64,000 nucleotides of DNA from Rhizobium croatiense (GCF_019793465.1 NZ_JAILYJ010000003.1:310001-374000), one strand, 5' to 3'; positions 54,488 to 63,810 are shown, counted from the first letter of the stretch. Made by a program: numbers and translations. Notes: a model not told the origin generated them from the sequence alone.

Positions 54488-55054
54488 TCAGTTGCGGGCG
54501 ATGATTTCCTTGCCTTCGATCCGCATGGCGACGCCGAGCTGGCCGGTGGTACGGCGCACCAGGAAGCGCGGACGGCGATTGGCGAAGTAGGAATGGCGGC
54601 GGCGCGGCTTCAGATCGCCGGTGCGGAGCGCTCCGATATGATCTTCGAGCGGCCGCGCGACGCCGTCGGCCTCGACCATCAGCATCGGAATTCGGAAGGC
54701 CTCGGACCAACTGCGCCAGTCGGCGGCGATATCGCTGAGATCATGGGCGACCAGCAGCGGAATGCAGAGCTCCGGGTCGGCGTGATGGAGTTCCAGCGTG
54801 ACGGTCACCTCGCCGTCGCCATGGTCGATGGCGCGGGCGGCGACACCCTTGAAGACGCGCTTCGGCAGGGCGATCGATAGCGGCAGGCCGCTGGAGGGGA
54901 GGATTTTACGCAGGACTGCGCCGCGTTCGTCCAAGGTGATGCTGACGTCATCCGAACAATCATGGATGGCGTAACTGACCTGCTGCGGGAAGCGGGACGG
55001 ATCGAGACGCAGCGTCGTGCCAGCCCAAGCGGGCTTCAAAACGGGATTGTTCAT
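54488..55054 (-). CDS. DUF6101 family protein
   Basis: A 188-residue protein resembling the DUF6101 family of Rhizobiales. Conserved blocks are TLRLDPSRFPQQVSYAIHDC, GLPLSIALPKRVFKGVAARA, VTVTLELHHADPELCIPLLV, and the basic FANRRPRFLVRRTTG segment near residue 155. There is no signal peptide or membrane segment. Function is unknown. It begins with ATG 55054 and is divergent from the DUF1217 repeat gene. The 300-base gap between them holds no clear gene. Confidence 0.75.
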   Translation of the reverse strand: MNNPVLKPAWAGTTLRLDPSRFPQQVSYAIHDCSDDVSITLDERGAVLRKILPSSGLPLSIALPKRVFKGVAARAIDHGDGEVTVTLELHHADPELCIPLLVAHDLSDIAADWRSWSEAFRIPMLMVEADGVARPLEDHIGALRTGDLKPRRRHSYFANRRPRFLVRRTTGQLGVAMRIEGKEIIARN

Positions 55055-55354
55055 TTCATTCTACCCTTGTCTTACCTGAGAGCCGGTTTGCGGTCTTCTC
55101 CTCGGGACTTTTCGTCCTCTATGGCCGACAATAGGCGGGCGCCCTTCCGTACAGCTTAAAAATTGCGGTTAAGAAAACTTTGCCTCCCCTGATGGTTATC
55201 AAAACCGAATCCGGCAGGGTTTCCGGAAGGTGAACGGTGTGCCGTCCCGAAATGACGCAGCCCGGACGTAAGTCTCGGGTAAGTTTTGCGTGGCAAAATG
55301 GGCTTACCGGCAGTTCGTCGTTTTTTTAGAGATTTTGCCAAAAGGGCGCTTTTG

Positions 55355-58300
55355 ATGATTACGGCTTCCCTCGCTTATTCGATCCTGTCGAAGGATATGA
55401 CGTCGAGCCTCAACAAGGTTGCGTCGCAGGCGACGGTCAAGAAGGATGCGCAGTACTACGCCGACCATATCAACAAGGTCACCTCGGTCGACGACTTCCT
55501 CGGCGATTACAAGCTCTACAGCTATGCGATGAAGGCCTATGGTCTCGAGGATATGACCTACGCCAAGGCGTTCATGAAGAAGGTGCTGGAGAGTGATCTG
55601 ACCGATCCCAACAGCTACGCCAACAAGCTCTCCGATGCGCGCTACCGCGAATTCGCCGCCGCCTTCAATTTCAACGCGCCCGAAAAGGACGTGCAGACGG
55701 ATGCTCAGGAGGACGAGCTCATCGGCCTGTACAAGCAGTCCTTTGTTGACGCCGACAAGGCGTCGGCCGCCGAGAGCACCTATTACAGCAACAATATCGA
55801 CAGCGTGCAGACCGTCGACGATCTGGTCAATAACACAAGGCTGCGCACCTATGTGCTGAAGACCTTCAAGATCGATCCGACCTATGCGTCGAAGGATTTT
55901 CTGCGCCAGGTACTGACGAGCGATCTCAGCGACCCCGCAAGCGTCGTCAACACGCAGGGCGGCGACAAGTACAAGGCGCTTGCCGCCCAGTTCAGCTTCA
56001 ATGCCGACGGCACCGTCAACGGCACGGCGCAGACCGCGGCGCAGAAGGCCTCGGTCATCGAGACCTACACGCTGAATTCCCAGTCCGTCATCATCGACAA
56101 TTCGGTCGGTTCGGACGTTGTCTATGTCAGCAAGACGGCGGCCGAATACAACAAGGCCTATTATACCGCCAAGATCGGCACGATCACCAATGTCGACGAT
56201 CTGGTCGCCGACAGCCGCCTGACCTCCTATATCAAGACCGCCTACAGCATGGGCGCCGACTTCACTGCGTCAGCACTGCGCAAGGTCCTGACCGACACCA
56301 GCTATGCCCAGCTGATGGGCTTTACCAATGTCTACAACGCCTTCAATTTCAAGGCGGATGGTTCGACCTCGAACACGGCGCGTGTGCGGACCATCGAGCA
56401 GGCGAACAAGCTGTCGTCGGCGGCGTCGAGCACGGCCAACTATTATCGCGTGACCTCGCAATCGAGCGGCATCACCAATGTCGACGACCTGCTGGCCGAC
56501 GGCATCATGGCGCGCTACATCAAGGATGCCTATGGGCTCGGCACAGATTTCAGCAATGCCGATCTGAAGAACATCCTGACCGATCCGGCCTATGCCGCCG
56601 CGCAGGGCCATGCCGATATCAATGCCGATTTCAACTTCCAGGCGGACGGTTCGATCAACGGTTCGGTGATCCAGACCGACACGCAGCGGAAATCGACGAC
56701 CGACAAGTCGGCGGCGAATGCCGCCCACTTCAACGCCATGATCGACAATGTCACCAATGTCGACGACCTCATGTCCGATCCCGTTGCGGTCAGCTATCTC
56801 AGAACAAGCATGCAGATCGCCGACAGTGTTTCCGATGCGACGCTGAGGACTTTTCTCGTCGATCCGGCGGCGGCCAGCGCCCAGGGCTATAGCGACGTTC
56901 ACGATCTCTTCAATTTCAAGACGGACGGGTCCGTCGCCACCCTTTATGCCTCGCAGACCGCCACCCAAAGCGCCAACACGACAAGCAAGGCCGACAATGC
57001 GGCCGTCTATTACCAGTCGACCATCGCCGGAATCTCGAACGTCGATCAGTTGCTGGCGGACCAGAAGCTCAACAACTTCGTGCGCAATGCCTACGGCATC
57101 CCGTCTACCGTAACCGACGTCGATCTTCGCAACATCCTGACCGATCAGAGCGGCACCGGCACCTATGCGGATGTCGCCGCCGCCTTCAATTTCAAGGCCG
57201 ACGGATCGCTCGAGGATGGCTTGGCCGCGCAGACGTCCAGCCAGATCACCAACACCAAAATTGCCGCCGGAGCGCGCACTGACGACTATTCTTCCCGGAT
57301 GGCGACGATCGCCAATGTCGATGAGCTCATCGCCGATCCCGCCATCACCAATTTCCTGAAGAGCACCTACAATCTGCCGTTCAACATCTCGGACGCCGAT
57401 CTGAAGAGCATCCTGACCGATGCGACGGCTGCCGCCGCCGCCGGCCATGCCGATCTCAACGCCGATTTCAATTTCGCTGCCGATGGATCGCTCCCGGCCG
57501 TCAGCTCGGTGCAGACGGCCGATCAGGCGCAGACCACCAATGACAACTATATGGCGCGTTATGACGACGAGCGCGACGAGGCGATCGATGAAGTCGCCGA
57601 CAATTACTCGAGCATGATGGCCGACAGTTCGAGCCTGCTCGATACTGCCGAGATCAAGAGCGTCAACGACTTCCTGCGCACCAATGCCGCGGCCGATTTC
57701 AAGAAGAGCAACGACAATCTGCCGGATCCCTATCATGTGGCGCTGCAGGCCTTCGGCCTGACCGACCAGGATGTGCCGCGCTCGATGATGCGCAAGATCC
57801 TGACGAGCGATGCTTATGACCCGGATGGCTATATCGCCTCGCTGAAGGACGAACGCATCACCAATCTCGCTCGCGCCTTCAACTTCGGCCCGGACGGCAA
57901 GGCGGCGTCACCCTTCCAGGCGCTGCCCGACGCGACCCTGGCCAAATACGCCACCGACTACAAGGCGCATATGACCATGCTGCTGAAGGCTGGACCGGTA
58001 AAGGACAAGGCGTCGAAGGATGCGACCGCCGAAGTCGATTACTTTGCCAAGGGCATGGCCAAGGTGAAGTCACTCGACGATTTCCTCGACGACAGCCGCC
58101 TGACCGATCTGGTGCTGAAGGCGAACAGCCTCGACCCGAAAGATTACGACAAGGCGACGCTGAAGAAGATTTTCACCTCCGATCCCGACGACAAGAAGAG
58201 CTACCTGAACGCCAAAGCCGATGCGCGCTTCAAAGACATCGTCGCCGCCTTCAACTTCGACAAGGACGGCAACCTGACCCGCGCCAAGATCGGCACGATC

Positions 58301-58678
58301 CAGAACAAGGCGGCCGAGGAGAACACCCAGGAGCTCTTTGTCAGGCAGATGCTGGAAGCCCAGCAAGGCGAAACCAACGACGGCGTCCGCCTGGCGCTCT
58401 ATTTCAGCCGCAAGGCTCCCAGCATCACCTCGATCTACTCGATCCTCGGCGACAAGGCGCTCTATCAGGTGATCACGACGGCCTACAGCCTGCCGGCTCA
58501 GATATCGAGCATGGACGTCGCCAAGCAGGCCGATCTGATCAACCGCTTTGTCAAGCTCGAGGATCTCCAGGATCCGAAGAAGGTCGACAAGCTGCTGCGC
58601 CGCTTCACCGCGATGTACGACGTCCAGAACAGCGCCCAGCAATCGCCAGCGCTGCAGATCCTGACCGGCGGCGGCTGA
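55355..58678 (+). CDS. Giant tandem DUF1217-repeat protein
   Basis: A 1107-residue protein built of about ten repeats of roughly 80-130 residues. Each repeat follows one plan: an aromatic start (YYADHI, YYSNNI, YYTAKI, DYSSRM and so on), then T/SNVDDLLAD-like, a helix with AYGL or similar, xLRKVLTD, and an ending FNFxADG. Clear starts lie near residues 34, 149, 266, 365, 457, 546, 640, 746 and 890, plus a C-terminal unit with IYSILGDKALYQVI. Typical DUF1217 proteins are shorter, with fewer units, and occur with rhizobial flagellar genes. I find no signal peptide, no Cys and no Trp. The lack of Cys is common in proteins exported through the flagellar apparatus. ATG 55355 is chosen because upstream residues are basic and unlike the family. 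Confidence 0.85.
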   Translation: MITASLAYSILSKDMTSSLNKVASQATVKKDAQYYADHINKVTSVDDFLGDYKLYSYAMKAYGLEDMTYAKAFMKKVLESDLTDPNSYANKLSDARYREFAAAFNFNAPEKDVQTDAQEDELIGLYKQSFVDADKASAAESTYYSNNIDSVQTVDDLVNNTRLRTYVLKTFKIDPTYASKDFLRQVLTSDLSDPASVVNTQGGDKYKALAAQFSFNADGTVNGTAQTAAQKASVIETYTLNSQSVIIDNSVGSDVVYVSKTAAEYNKAYYTAKIGTITNVDDLVADSRLTSYIKTAYSMGADFTASALRKVLTDTSYAQLMGFTNVYNAFNFKADGSTSNTARVRTIEQANKLSSAASSTANYYRVTSQSSGITNVDDLLADGIMARYIKDAYGLGTDFSNADLKNILTDPAYAAAQGHADINADFNFQADGSINGSVIQTDTQRKSTTDKSAANAAHFNAMIDNVTNVDDLMSDPVAVSYLRTSMQIADSVSDATLRTFLVDPAAASAQGYSDVHDLFNFKTDGSVATLYASQTATQSANTTSKADNAAVYYQSTIAGISNVDQLLADQKLNNFVRNAYGIPSTVTDVDLRNILTDQSGTGTYADVAAAFNFKADGSLEDGLAAQTSSQITNTKIAAGARTDDYSSRMATIANVDELIADPAITNFLKSTYNLPFNISDADLKSILTDATAAAAAGHADLNADFNFAADGSLPAVSSVQTADQAQTTNDNYMARYDDERDEAIDEVADNYSSMMADSSSLLDTAEIKSVNDFLRTNAAADFKKSNDNLPDPYHVALQAFGLTDQDVPRSMMRKILTSDAYDPDGYIASLKDERITNLARAFNFGPDGKAASPFQALPDATLAKYATDYKAHMTMLLKAGPVKDKASKDATAEVDYFAKGMAKVKSLDDFLDDSRLTDLVLKANSLDPKDYDKATLKKIFTSDPDDKKSYLNAKADARFKDIVAAFNFDKDGNLTRAKIGTIQNKAAEENTQELFVRQMLEAQQGETNDGVRLALYFSRKAPSITSIYSILGDKALYQVITTAYSLPAQISSMDVAKQADLINRFVKLEDLQDPKKVDKLLRRFTAMYDVQNSAQQSPALQILTGGG

Positions 58679-58713
58679 TAGAAGTTCTAATCTCTCTTCA
58701 GTTTCAATGATTT

Positions 58714-58889
58714 GCCCCTCACCTTAACCCTCTCCCCGTAACAACGGGGCGAGGGGACGTGCCCTGCGAGAGGTTGGCGAGGGACGGAGAGGTTGCGGCT
58801 ATCCCCCTTCTCCCCGCAGGCGGGGGTCCGAAGGACGGGTCGAGACCCGTGGCTCGACCCCGGTCGGTGCCGGCGGGCGGATGAGGGGC
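58714..58889. repeat. RIME-type mosaic repeat, third copy
   Basis: GCCCCTCA (58714-58721) and ATGAGGGGC (58881-58889) are the outer arms. CTCTCCCCGTAACAACGGGGCGAG forms an inner hairpin in two arms of eight bases. The segment TCCGAAGGACGGGTCGAGAC with GGCTCGACCCCGG is shared with the copy at 47.5 kb. It lies between the convergent DUF1217 and FAD dehydrogenase genes. Confidence 0.75.
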
Positions 58890-58908
58890 TGTCCCCCGAC
58901 CGCCGACC

Positions 58909-60345
58909 TCAAACGTCGAGGCTGACCACCTTCCCAGGGTTCATGATACCAGCCGGATCGAAAGCGCGTTTGATGCGGCGCATCAGCTCGATCTCGATCG
59001 CCGGGCGGATCGCCGCCAGTTCGTCGCGTTTCAGCTGGCCGATGCCGTGTTCGGCCGAGATCGAACCGCCATGGGCGAGCACCAGACCGTGGACGATGTG
59101 GTTCATTTCGCGCCAGCGGGCGATGAAGGCGGCCTTGTCGGCGCCGACCGGCTGGGAAATATTGTAATGGATATTGCCGTCGCCCATATGGCCGAAGGCG
59201 CAGATGCGGGCTCCGGGCATGGCCACCATGACGGCCTGTTCCGCCTCGGCGATGAAATGCGGGATCCTCGACACCGGCACGGACACGTCGTGCTTGATCG
59301 ATCCGCCTTCCGGCTTCTGGGCATCCGACATGCTCTCGCGCATGTGCCAGATGGCCTTCTGCTGGGCGACGGATGAGGCGATCGCCGCATCAAGCACCAG
59401 GCCGGCCTCAAAACCCTGTTCGAGGACGCCGTTCATCATCCGCTCCGCCGTCTCGGCCGAATCCGATGTCGAAATATCGATCAGCACGTACCAGGGATAG
59501 GCCGCGTCCAGCGGATCGCGCACCCCGTCGATATGGCGCGTGGTGATCTCGACGCCGAAACGCGGCATCAACTCGAACCCGGTGAGCGAGGTGCCGCAGA
59601 GGCTGGCGGCAAGGTTGAAGAGACCAAGCGCGTCCTCGACCGAATTGAGGCCGGCGAATGCCACCTGATGGCCGAGCGGCTGGGGAAACAGCTTCAGCAC
59701 CGCGCCGGTGATGATGCCGAGCGTGCCTTCGGCACCGATGAAGAGATCGCGCAGGTCGTAGCCGGTATTGTCCTTCTTCAGCCGGCGCAGGCCATCCCAG
59801 ATCTCGCCGGTCGGCAGCACCACTTCGAGGCCGAGGCAAAGCTGGCGCATATTGCCGTAGGCCAGCACCGCCGTGCCGCCGGCATTGGTGGAGAGATTGC
59901 CGCCGATGCGGCAGGAGCCCTCCGAGCCGAGCGACAGCGGAAACAGCCGCCCATGCGCCTCGGCCGCTTTCTGCACATCGGCAAGAATGGCGCCGCCGTC
60001 GGCGACCAGCACGTTGGCCACCGGATCGATGTCGCGAATCCTGTTCATGCGCTCGAGCGACAGGATGATATCGGACTGGCCCGGGCGCGGCGTCTGGCCG
60101 CCGACGAGGCCGGTATTGCCGGTCTGCGGCACGATTGCGGTTCCGGTCTCGCTGGCGAGCTTCATGATATCAGAGACCTCCTCGACCGTGCCGGGCTTTA
60201 AGAGGAGAGGGGAGGAACCGTGATAGAGCCCGCGGTTTTCGATCAGATGCGGCGCCAGGTCGGCCTCGCCACGCAGCGCGTATTTGTCGCCGACGATGGC
60301 GGCGAAGCGGTCGAGAAGATCGGTGGAAATGCCGGGGCTGCTCAT
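58909..60345 (-). CDS. FAD-linked 2-hydroxyacid dehydrogenase
   Basis: A 478-residue flavoprotein of the FAD-binding PCMH/VAO family, related to D-lactate, glycolate (GlcD) and D-2-hydroxyglutarate dehydrogenases. The FAD domain has VPQTGNTGLVGGQTP and LGSEGSCRIGGNLSTNAGG. The C-terminal cap domain has CAFGHMGDGNIHYNISQP (metal and substrate His) and SISAEHGIGQLKRDEL. D-2-hydroxyglutarate dehydrogenase is the best guess by length and motifs, but D-lactate cannot be excluded. It follows the Sua5-type gene by 33 bases on the same strand. Confidence 0.88.
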   Translation of the reverse strand: MSSPGISTDLLDRFAAIVGDKYALRGEADLAPHLIENRGLYHGSSPLLLKPGTVEEVSDIMKLASETGTAIVPQTGNTGLVGGQTPRPGQSDIILSLERMNRIRDIDPVANVLVADGGAILADVQKAAEAHGRLFPLSLGSEGSCRIGGNLSTNAGGTAVLAYGNMRQLCLGLEVVLPTGEIWDGLRRLKKDNTGYDLRDLFIGAEGTLGIITGAVLKLFPQPLGHQVAFAGLNSVEDALGLFNLAASLCGTSLTGFELMPRFGVEITTRHIDGVRDPLDAAYPWYVLIDISTSDSAETAERMMNGVLEQGFEAGLVLDAAIASSVAQQKAIWHMRESMSDAQKPEGGSIKHDVSVPVSRIPHFIAEAEQAVMVAMPGARICAFGHMGDGNIHYNISQPVGADKAAFIARWREMNHIVHGLVLAHGGSISAEHGIGQLKRDELAAIRPAIEIELMRRIKRAFDPAGIMNPGKVVSLDV

Positions 60346-60378
60346 CGGGTCGATCCTCTGTCGCTTCTATCAGCTTTG

Positions 60379-61353
60379 TCAGTCGCGCGGGGCGGCAGCC
60401 CTTTGCAGACGGTCGTTGATCGCTTCGCCCAGGCCGTCGTCGGGAATGGGCGAAAAGGCGATGCTCGAAACGCCGCTGGCATCGGCCCGCTTCATGTAGT
60501 CGAAAAGGTTGGCCGCCGCTTCCGCAAGATCGCCGCGCGGGCTGAGGTCGAGAACGATGCGTGCGTCGCGCGCGCCTTCGACTGCCGCACCGCCGAAGGC
60601 GATCAGCGCCTCGCCGGGTTCCACCGCGGTCGCATTGAGACGCACGCTGGCGCCCGGCGCATAATGCGAGGCGAGCATGCCCGGCGCCTCGATGGCCGCC
60701 GATGCCTTTTTGGCGCGCAGCAGCGGCCTGCCGGCGACACGCTCGATCTCGCGCGCCGCCAGGCCGCCGGGCCGAAGCAGCCTCACCCGGTCGCCTTCCA
60801 CCTTGACGATCGTCGATTCGACGCCGACCGTGCTCGGGCCTGCATCGAGGATCAACGGAATCTTCGCGCCGAGATCGGCCTCGACATGGGCAGCACTCGT
60901 CGCGCTGATGGCGCCCGAGGTATTGGCGCTCGGGGCTGCGAGCGGCCGGCCGAAGGCGCCGATCAGGGCGCCGGCGAACCCCTTCGGAACGCGCACGCCG
61001 ACGCTGTCGAGACCGGCGGTCGCCAGCGAATGGATCGGGCTTTCGGCCTTGAGCGGCAGCACAAGCGTCAGCGGACCGGGCCAGAAGGCTTCGGCGAGCG
61101 CCCGCGACACCGGATCGAACTCGGCATGATGTTCGGCCATGGCAAGGTCGGCCATGTGACAGATCAGCGGATTGAAGCGCGGCCGGCCCTTCGTCTCGTA
61201 GATGCGGGTGATGGCGGCGGGGTTGGTGGCGTCGGCCGCAAGGCCGTAGACCGTCTCGGTCGGCATGGCGATGGCAAAGCCGTCGGCAAGAGCGGCTGAG
61301 GCCGCTTCGAGCGCCGCCTGCCTGTCTGTCTCTATGTCGATGATGCGTGCCAT
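60379..61353 (-). CDS. L-threonylcarbamoyladenylate synthase (Sua5 type)
   Basis: A 324-residue enzyme that makes threonylcarbamoyl-AMP for the universal t6A37 tRNA modification. The N-terminal YrdC domain (1-205) shows AIAMPTETVYGLAADA, IYETKGRPRFNPLICH, FWPGPLTLVLPLK, RVPKGFAG, LAAPSANTSGAISATSA and DAGPSTVGVESTIV. The C-terminal Sua5 domain (about 220-320) begins EAPGMLASHYAP. The extra domain distinguishes it from the short TsaC form. ATG 61353 is chosen by similarity; the frame is open to 61407. Confidence 0.93.
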   Translation of the reverse strand: MARIIDIETDRQAALEAASAALADGFAIAMPTETVYGLAADATNPAAITRIYETKGRPRFNPLICHMADLAMAEHHAEFDPVSRALAEAFWPGPLTLVLPLKAESPIHSLATAGLDSVGVRVPKGFAGALIGAFGRPLAAPSANTSGAISATSAAHVEADLGAKIPLILDAGPSTVGVESTIVKVEGDRVRLLRPGGLAAREIERVAGRPLLRAKKASAAIEAPGMLASHYAPGASVRLNATAVEPGEALIAFGGAAVEGARDARIVLDLSPRGDLAEAAANLFDYMKRADASGVSSIAFSPIPDDGLGEAINDRLQRAAAPRD

Positions 61354-61413
61354 GTGCTGCCCGGATTGATCCCGGCAGTCATTAGGCTTTCCATCGCCAC
61401 CGATCAATCGCTG

Positions 61414-62052
61414 TTATAGCTGCCGGATGATTTCGCGCAGCTGTTCGTTGCGGGCACCGAGCAGCAGGACGTTGCGGATCGCCGCCTGTGGGTCGTGGGT
61501 GCGGAAGAGCAACCCATTGCCGCGTACCGAGCGGTCGATGGTCATCCTTTCGGAGGAATCCTCGCCCGGTTTTATCGCGACGGCGAAATACATGCGGGAA
61601 TAGCCGACGTCGATGCGCTGGAAGAAATTGTCGTTGTCGCCGATGTCGGAATAGAAATTCGCAATATAAAAGGCCCAGCTCACCTCGTCATAATGGGCAA
61701 ACTTCGTGCGCGCGGCGGTGACATGGCAATAGCCGAGATGCGGGCTGTCCTCCAGCGTCCGGTGGAAGACCATCTTCGGAAACTGGATCGAGTGATGAAA
61801 GCCGTTGATGTGCTGATGCGTTTTTTCGCCGGCGACCTGCAGCTTGCGGCCGGTCTTTGCCGCGACCTCGTCATGGGTGAGGTAGCGCTTTTCCTCTGCC
61901 AGCCAGTGCCGCCGTTCGCGCGGGATGCGGCCGGTGCGCAGGAATTCGGAATGGGCGGCAATCGGCTGCCGCTCCCGCAATCTGCTGGTGTCCTTCGCAT
62001 CGAAATAGCGGAGTCTGGCCATGGTTCGCGTTCTTCGGTCGGTCTGATTCAT
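61414..62052 (-). CDS. Conserved rhizobial protein of unknown function
   Basis: A 212-residue (or 202-residue, from ATG 62022) soluble protein. It is rich in Arg and His: RYFDAKDTSRLRERQPIAAH, HRTLEDSPHLGYCHVTAART, and the well-formed core EVSWAFYIANFYSDIGDNDN with FFQRIDVGYSRMYFAVAIKP. The C-terminus is LLLGARNEQLREIIRQL. I recognise no characterised family; it may belong to a Rhizobiales-restricted DUF. It starts 60 bases upstream of the Sua5 gene's start side and probably shares its transcript. Confidence 0.7.
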   Translation of the reverse strand: MNQTDRRTRTMARLRYFDAKDTSRLRERQPIAAHSEFLRTGRIPRERRHWLAEEKRYLTHDEVAAKTGRKLQVAGEKTHQHINGFHHSIQFPKMVFHRTLEDSPHLGYCHVTAARTKFAHYDEVSWAFYIANFYSDIGDNDNFFQRIDVGYSRMYFAVAIKPGEDSSERMTIDRSVRGNGLLFRTHDPQAAIRNVLLLGARNEQLREIIRQL

Positions 62053-62120
62053 CGCAAGGATAGGGTCCTATGCTTAAGGCGCTGTTAACGCGGTTCCGGC
62101 TGCGCCACGGCTGCCGGCAG

Positions 62121-62292
62121 ATGTCGCAAATGCGACGGTGATCGGCATCCGGCAGCCGACCTCTTTGCGAAACGGGACTTTACGCCATGTCGCAATTGAC
62201 GATAATTGCCTGGAGAGTCGGCGATGCGATCGAGCGGGCGGGCCGTCACGGCCTTGCCGCATCCTGTCGTCAATTTCGAAGCCGATGTCGCA
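62121..62292. promoter_or_regulatory. Three copies of ATGTCGCA upstream of the Rieske oxygenase
   Basis: ATGTCGCA occurs at 62121-62128, 62187-62194 and 62285-62292. The first is part of a perfect palindrome GTCGCA-AA-TGCGAC (62123-62136). The second overlaps GCAATT-GACGAT-AATTGC (62192-62209), a 6-base inverted repeat. Three copies of one octamer in a 355-base non-coding gap suggest binding sites for a regulator of the downstream oxygenase. No other gene is visible in this gap. Confidence 0.45.
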
Positions 62293-62407
62293 TTGCAACC
62301 AAGCAGCAGGCGGGCTCGGTGATTAAATGACGCCATGAACAATTCTCCAAGAGGAGAAGGAAGCGGGCGCGCTTCAGCGGTTTTTCCCGCTTAACGGCGG
62401 CAGCCGG

Positions 62408-63670
62408 ATGCACGAGGATATGAAGATGGATATTCGCAGCAACGTTTTGCGTCAGCTCAAGAACCGCCGTGAGGGCTTCAGCCTCGAGCAGCCGTTCTAT
62501 ATCGACGAGGATTATTTCCAGCTCGACATGGAGATGATCTATTATCGCGACTGGCTGTTCATGGGCCATGATTGCGAACTGCCGAAGCCGGGCGCTTATT
62601 TCACCGTCCAGATCGGCCGCTATCCCGTCGTCATCGTGCGCGGCCGCGACAATGTCATCCGCGCTTTCCACAATAGCTGTCGCCATCGCGGCTCGCGCGT
62701 CTGCACCAAGGAGCACGGCTCCTCCGTGCGTCTCGTCTGCCCCTATCATCAGTGGACCTATGATCTCGACGGCAAGCTCGCCTTCGCCCGCCATATGGGG
62801 GATGATTTCGACAAGACCGGCTTCAACCTGAAGCCCGTCCATTGCGAGAGCGTGGCCGGCTATATCTTCATCTGCCTCGCCGACACCGCCCCGGATTTCC
62901 AGACGGTGCGCGACAAGGTCGAGCCCTACATGGCGCCGCATCGGATCGGCGAGACCAAGGTCGCCTTCCAGAGCACGATCATCGAGAAGGGCAACTGGAA
63001 ACTCGTCTGGGAAAACAACCGCGAGTGCTATCACTGCGCCGCCAATCACCCGGAACTCTGCCGCACCTATCCTGAAGCGCCGAGCGTCACCGGCACCGAT
63101 GGCGGCGCCGACGATCCCGAAATCGCCGGCCATTGGGCGCGCTGCGAGGCCGCCGGCCTGCCGAGCAAGTTCCAGATTTCCCCGGACGGTCAGTTCCGTA
63201 CCGCCCGCATGCCGTTGATCGAAGATGCCGAGAGCTACACCATGTCCGGCAAGCCGGCCGTCAAGCGCCGGATCGCCGACGATATCTCGATCAGCCATAT
63301 CGGCACCATGCTGCTCTTCCACTATCCGACGACCTGGAACCACCTGCTCGGCGACCATGCCATCTCCTTCCGCGTGCTGCCGCTCAGCGCCAACGAGACG
63401 GCGGTGACGACCAAGTGGCTCGTCCATAAGGACGCGGTCGAGGGCGTGGATTACAATCTCGAGGAGCTGACGCACGTCTGGACCGAGACCAACGATCAGG
63501 ATCGCCGCATCGTCGAAGAGAATGCCTTCGGCATCCACTCGCCCGCCTACGAGCCCGGCCCCTATTCCTCCCTGCACGAGGGCGGCGTCATGCAGTTCCT
63601 CGAATGGTATTCGAACTTCATGGTGAACCGGCTGCAGGGCGACCAGGCGAAGATCTCCGCCGTCGCCTGA
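62408..63670 (+). CDS. Rieske oxygenase alpha subunit, quaternary-amine type
   Basis: A 420-residue terminal oxygenase. The Rieske 2Fe-2S ligands are C91 and H93 (NSCRHRGSR) and C111 and H114 (LVCPYHQWTYDL). The mononuclear iron site includes H209 and H214 in ENNRECYHCAANHPEL. The residue three before H209 is E206. Many aromatic-ring dioxygenases have an aspartate there as the bridge, while glutamate is typical of the carnitine/glycine betaine/stachydrine (CntA, GbcA, Stc2) group. This points to demethylation of a quaternary amine and not ring hydroxylation. No reductase gene is adjacent. Start codons at 62408, 62420 and 62426 are all possible. Confidence 0.88.
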   Translation: MHEDMKMDIRSNVLRQLKNRREGFSLEQPFYIDEDYFQLDMEMIYYRDWLFMGHDCELPKPGAYFTVQIGRYPVVIVRGRDNVIRAFHNSCRHRGSRVCTKEHGSSVRLVCPYHQWTYDLDGKLAFARHMGDDFDKTGFNLKPVHCESVAGYIFICLADTAPDFQTVRDKVEPYMAPHRIGETKVAFQSTIIEKGNWKLVWENNRECYHCAANHPELCRTYPEAPSVTGTDGGADDPEIAGHWARCEAAGLPSKFQISPDGQFRTARMPLIEDAESYTMSGKPAVKRRIADDISISHIGTMLLFHYPTTWNHLLGDHAISFRVLPLSANETAVTTKWLVHKDAVEGVDYNLEELTHVWTETNDQDRRIVEENAFGIHSPAYEPGPYSSLHEGGVMQFLEWYSNFMVNRLQGDQAKISAVA

Positions 63671-63746
63671 TGCATGTCGCCTGCAATTAAGGCCGGCTCA
63701 GGTCCGCCGATCTAAAACAGAAAACAGCCGGTCCCCGGCTGCCTTC

Positions 63747-63771
63747 GGAACCATTCAGCCACGAACGCGTT
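63747..63771 (+). promoter_or_regulatory. EcfG-type general-stress promoter
   Basis: GGAAC (63747-63751), 16 bases, CGTT (63768-63771) is an exact match to the alphaproteobacterial EcfG (RpoE-like) consensus GGAAC-N16/17-CGTT. It lies 40 bases before the BA14K-like start codon, so that gene is probably part of the general stress response. A half-copy of the 21077 repeat (ATGCATGTCGCC, 63670-63681) lies just before. Confidence 0.65.
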
Positions 63772-63810
63772 GCGTGGCAGGCGGTGATCGCCGTTGAATG
63801 GGAGAGAAGA

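Noticed and set aside
56270..57736. A 488-codon minus-strand frame inside the DUF1217 repeat gene
   Set aside because: It consists of Ile/Gly/Asp-rich periodic sequence that simply reflects the repeats of the opposite strand.
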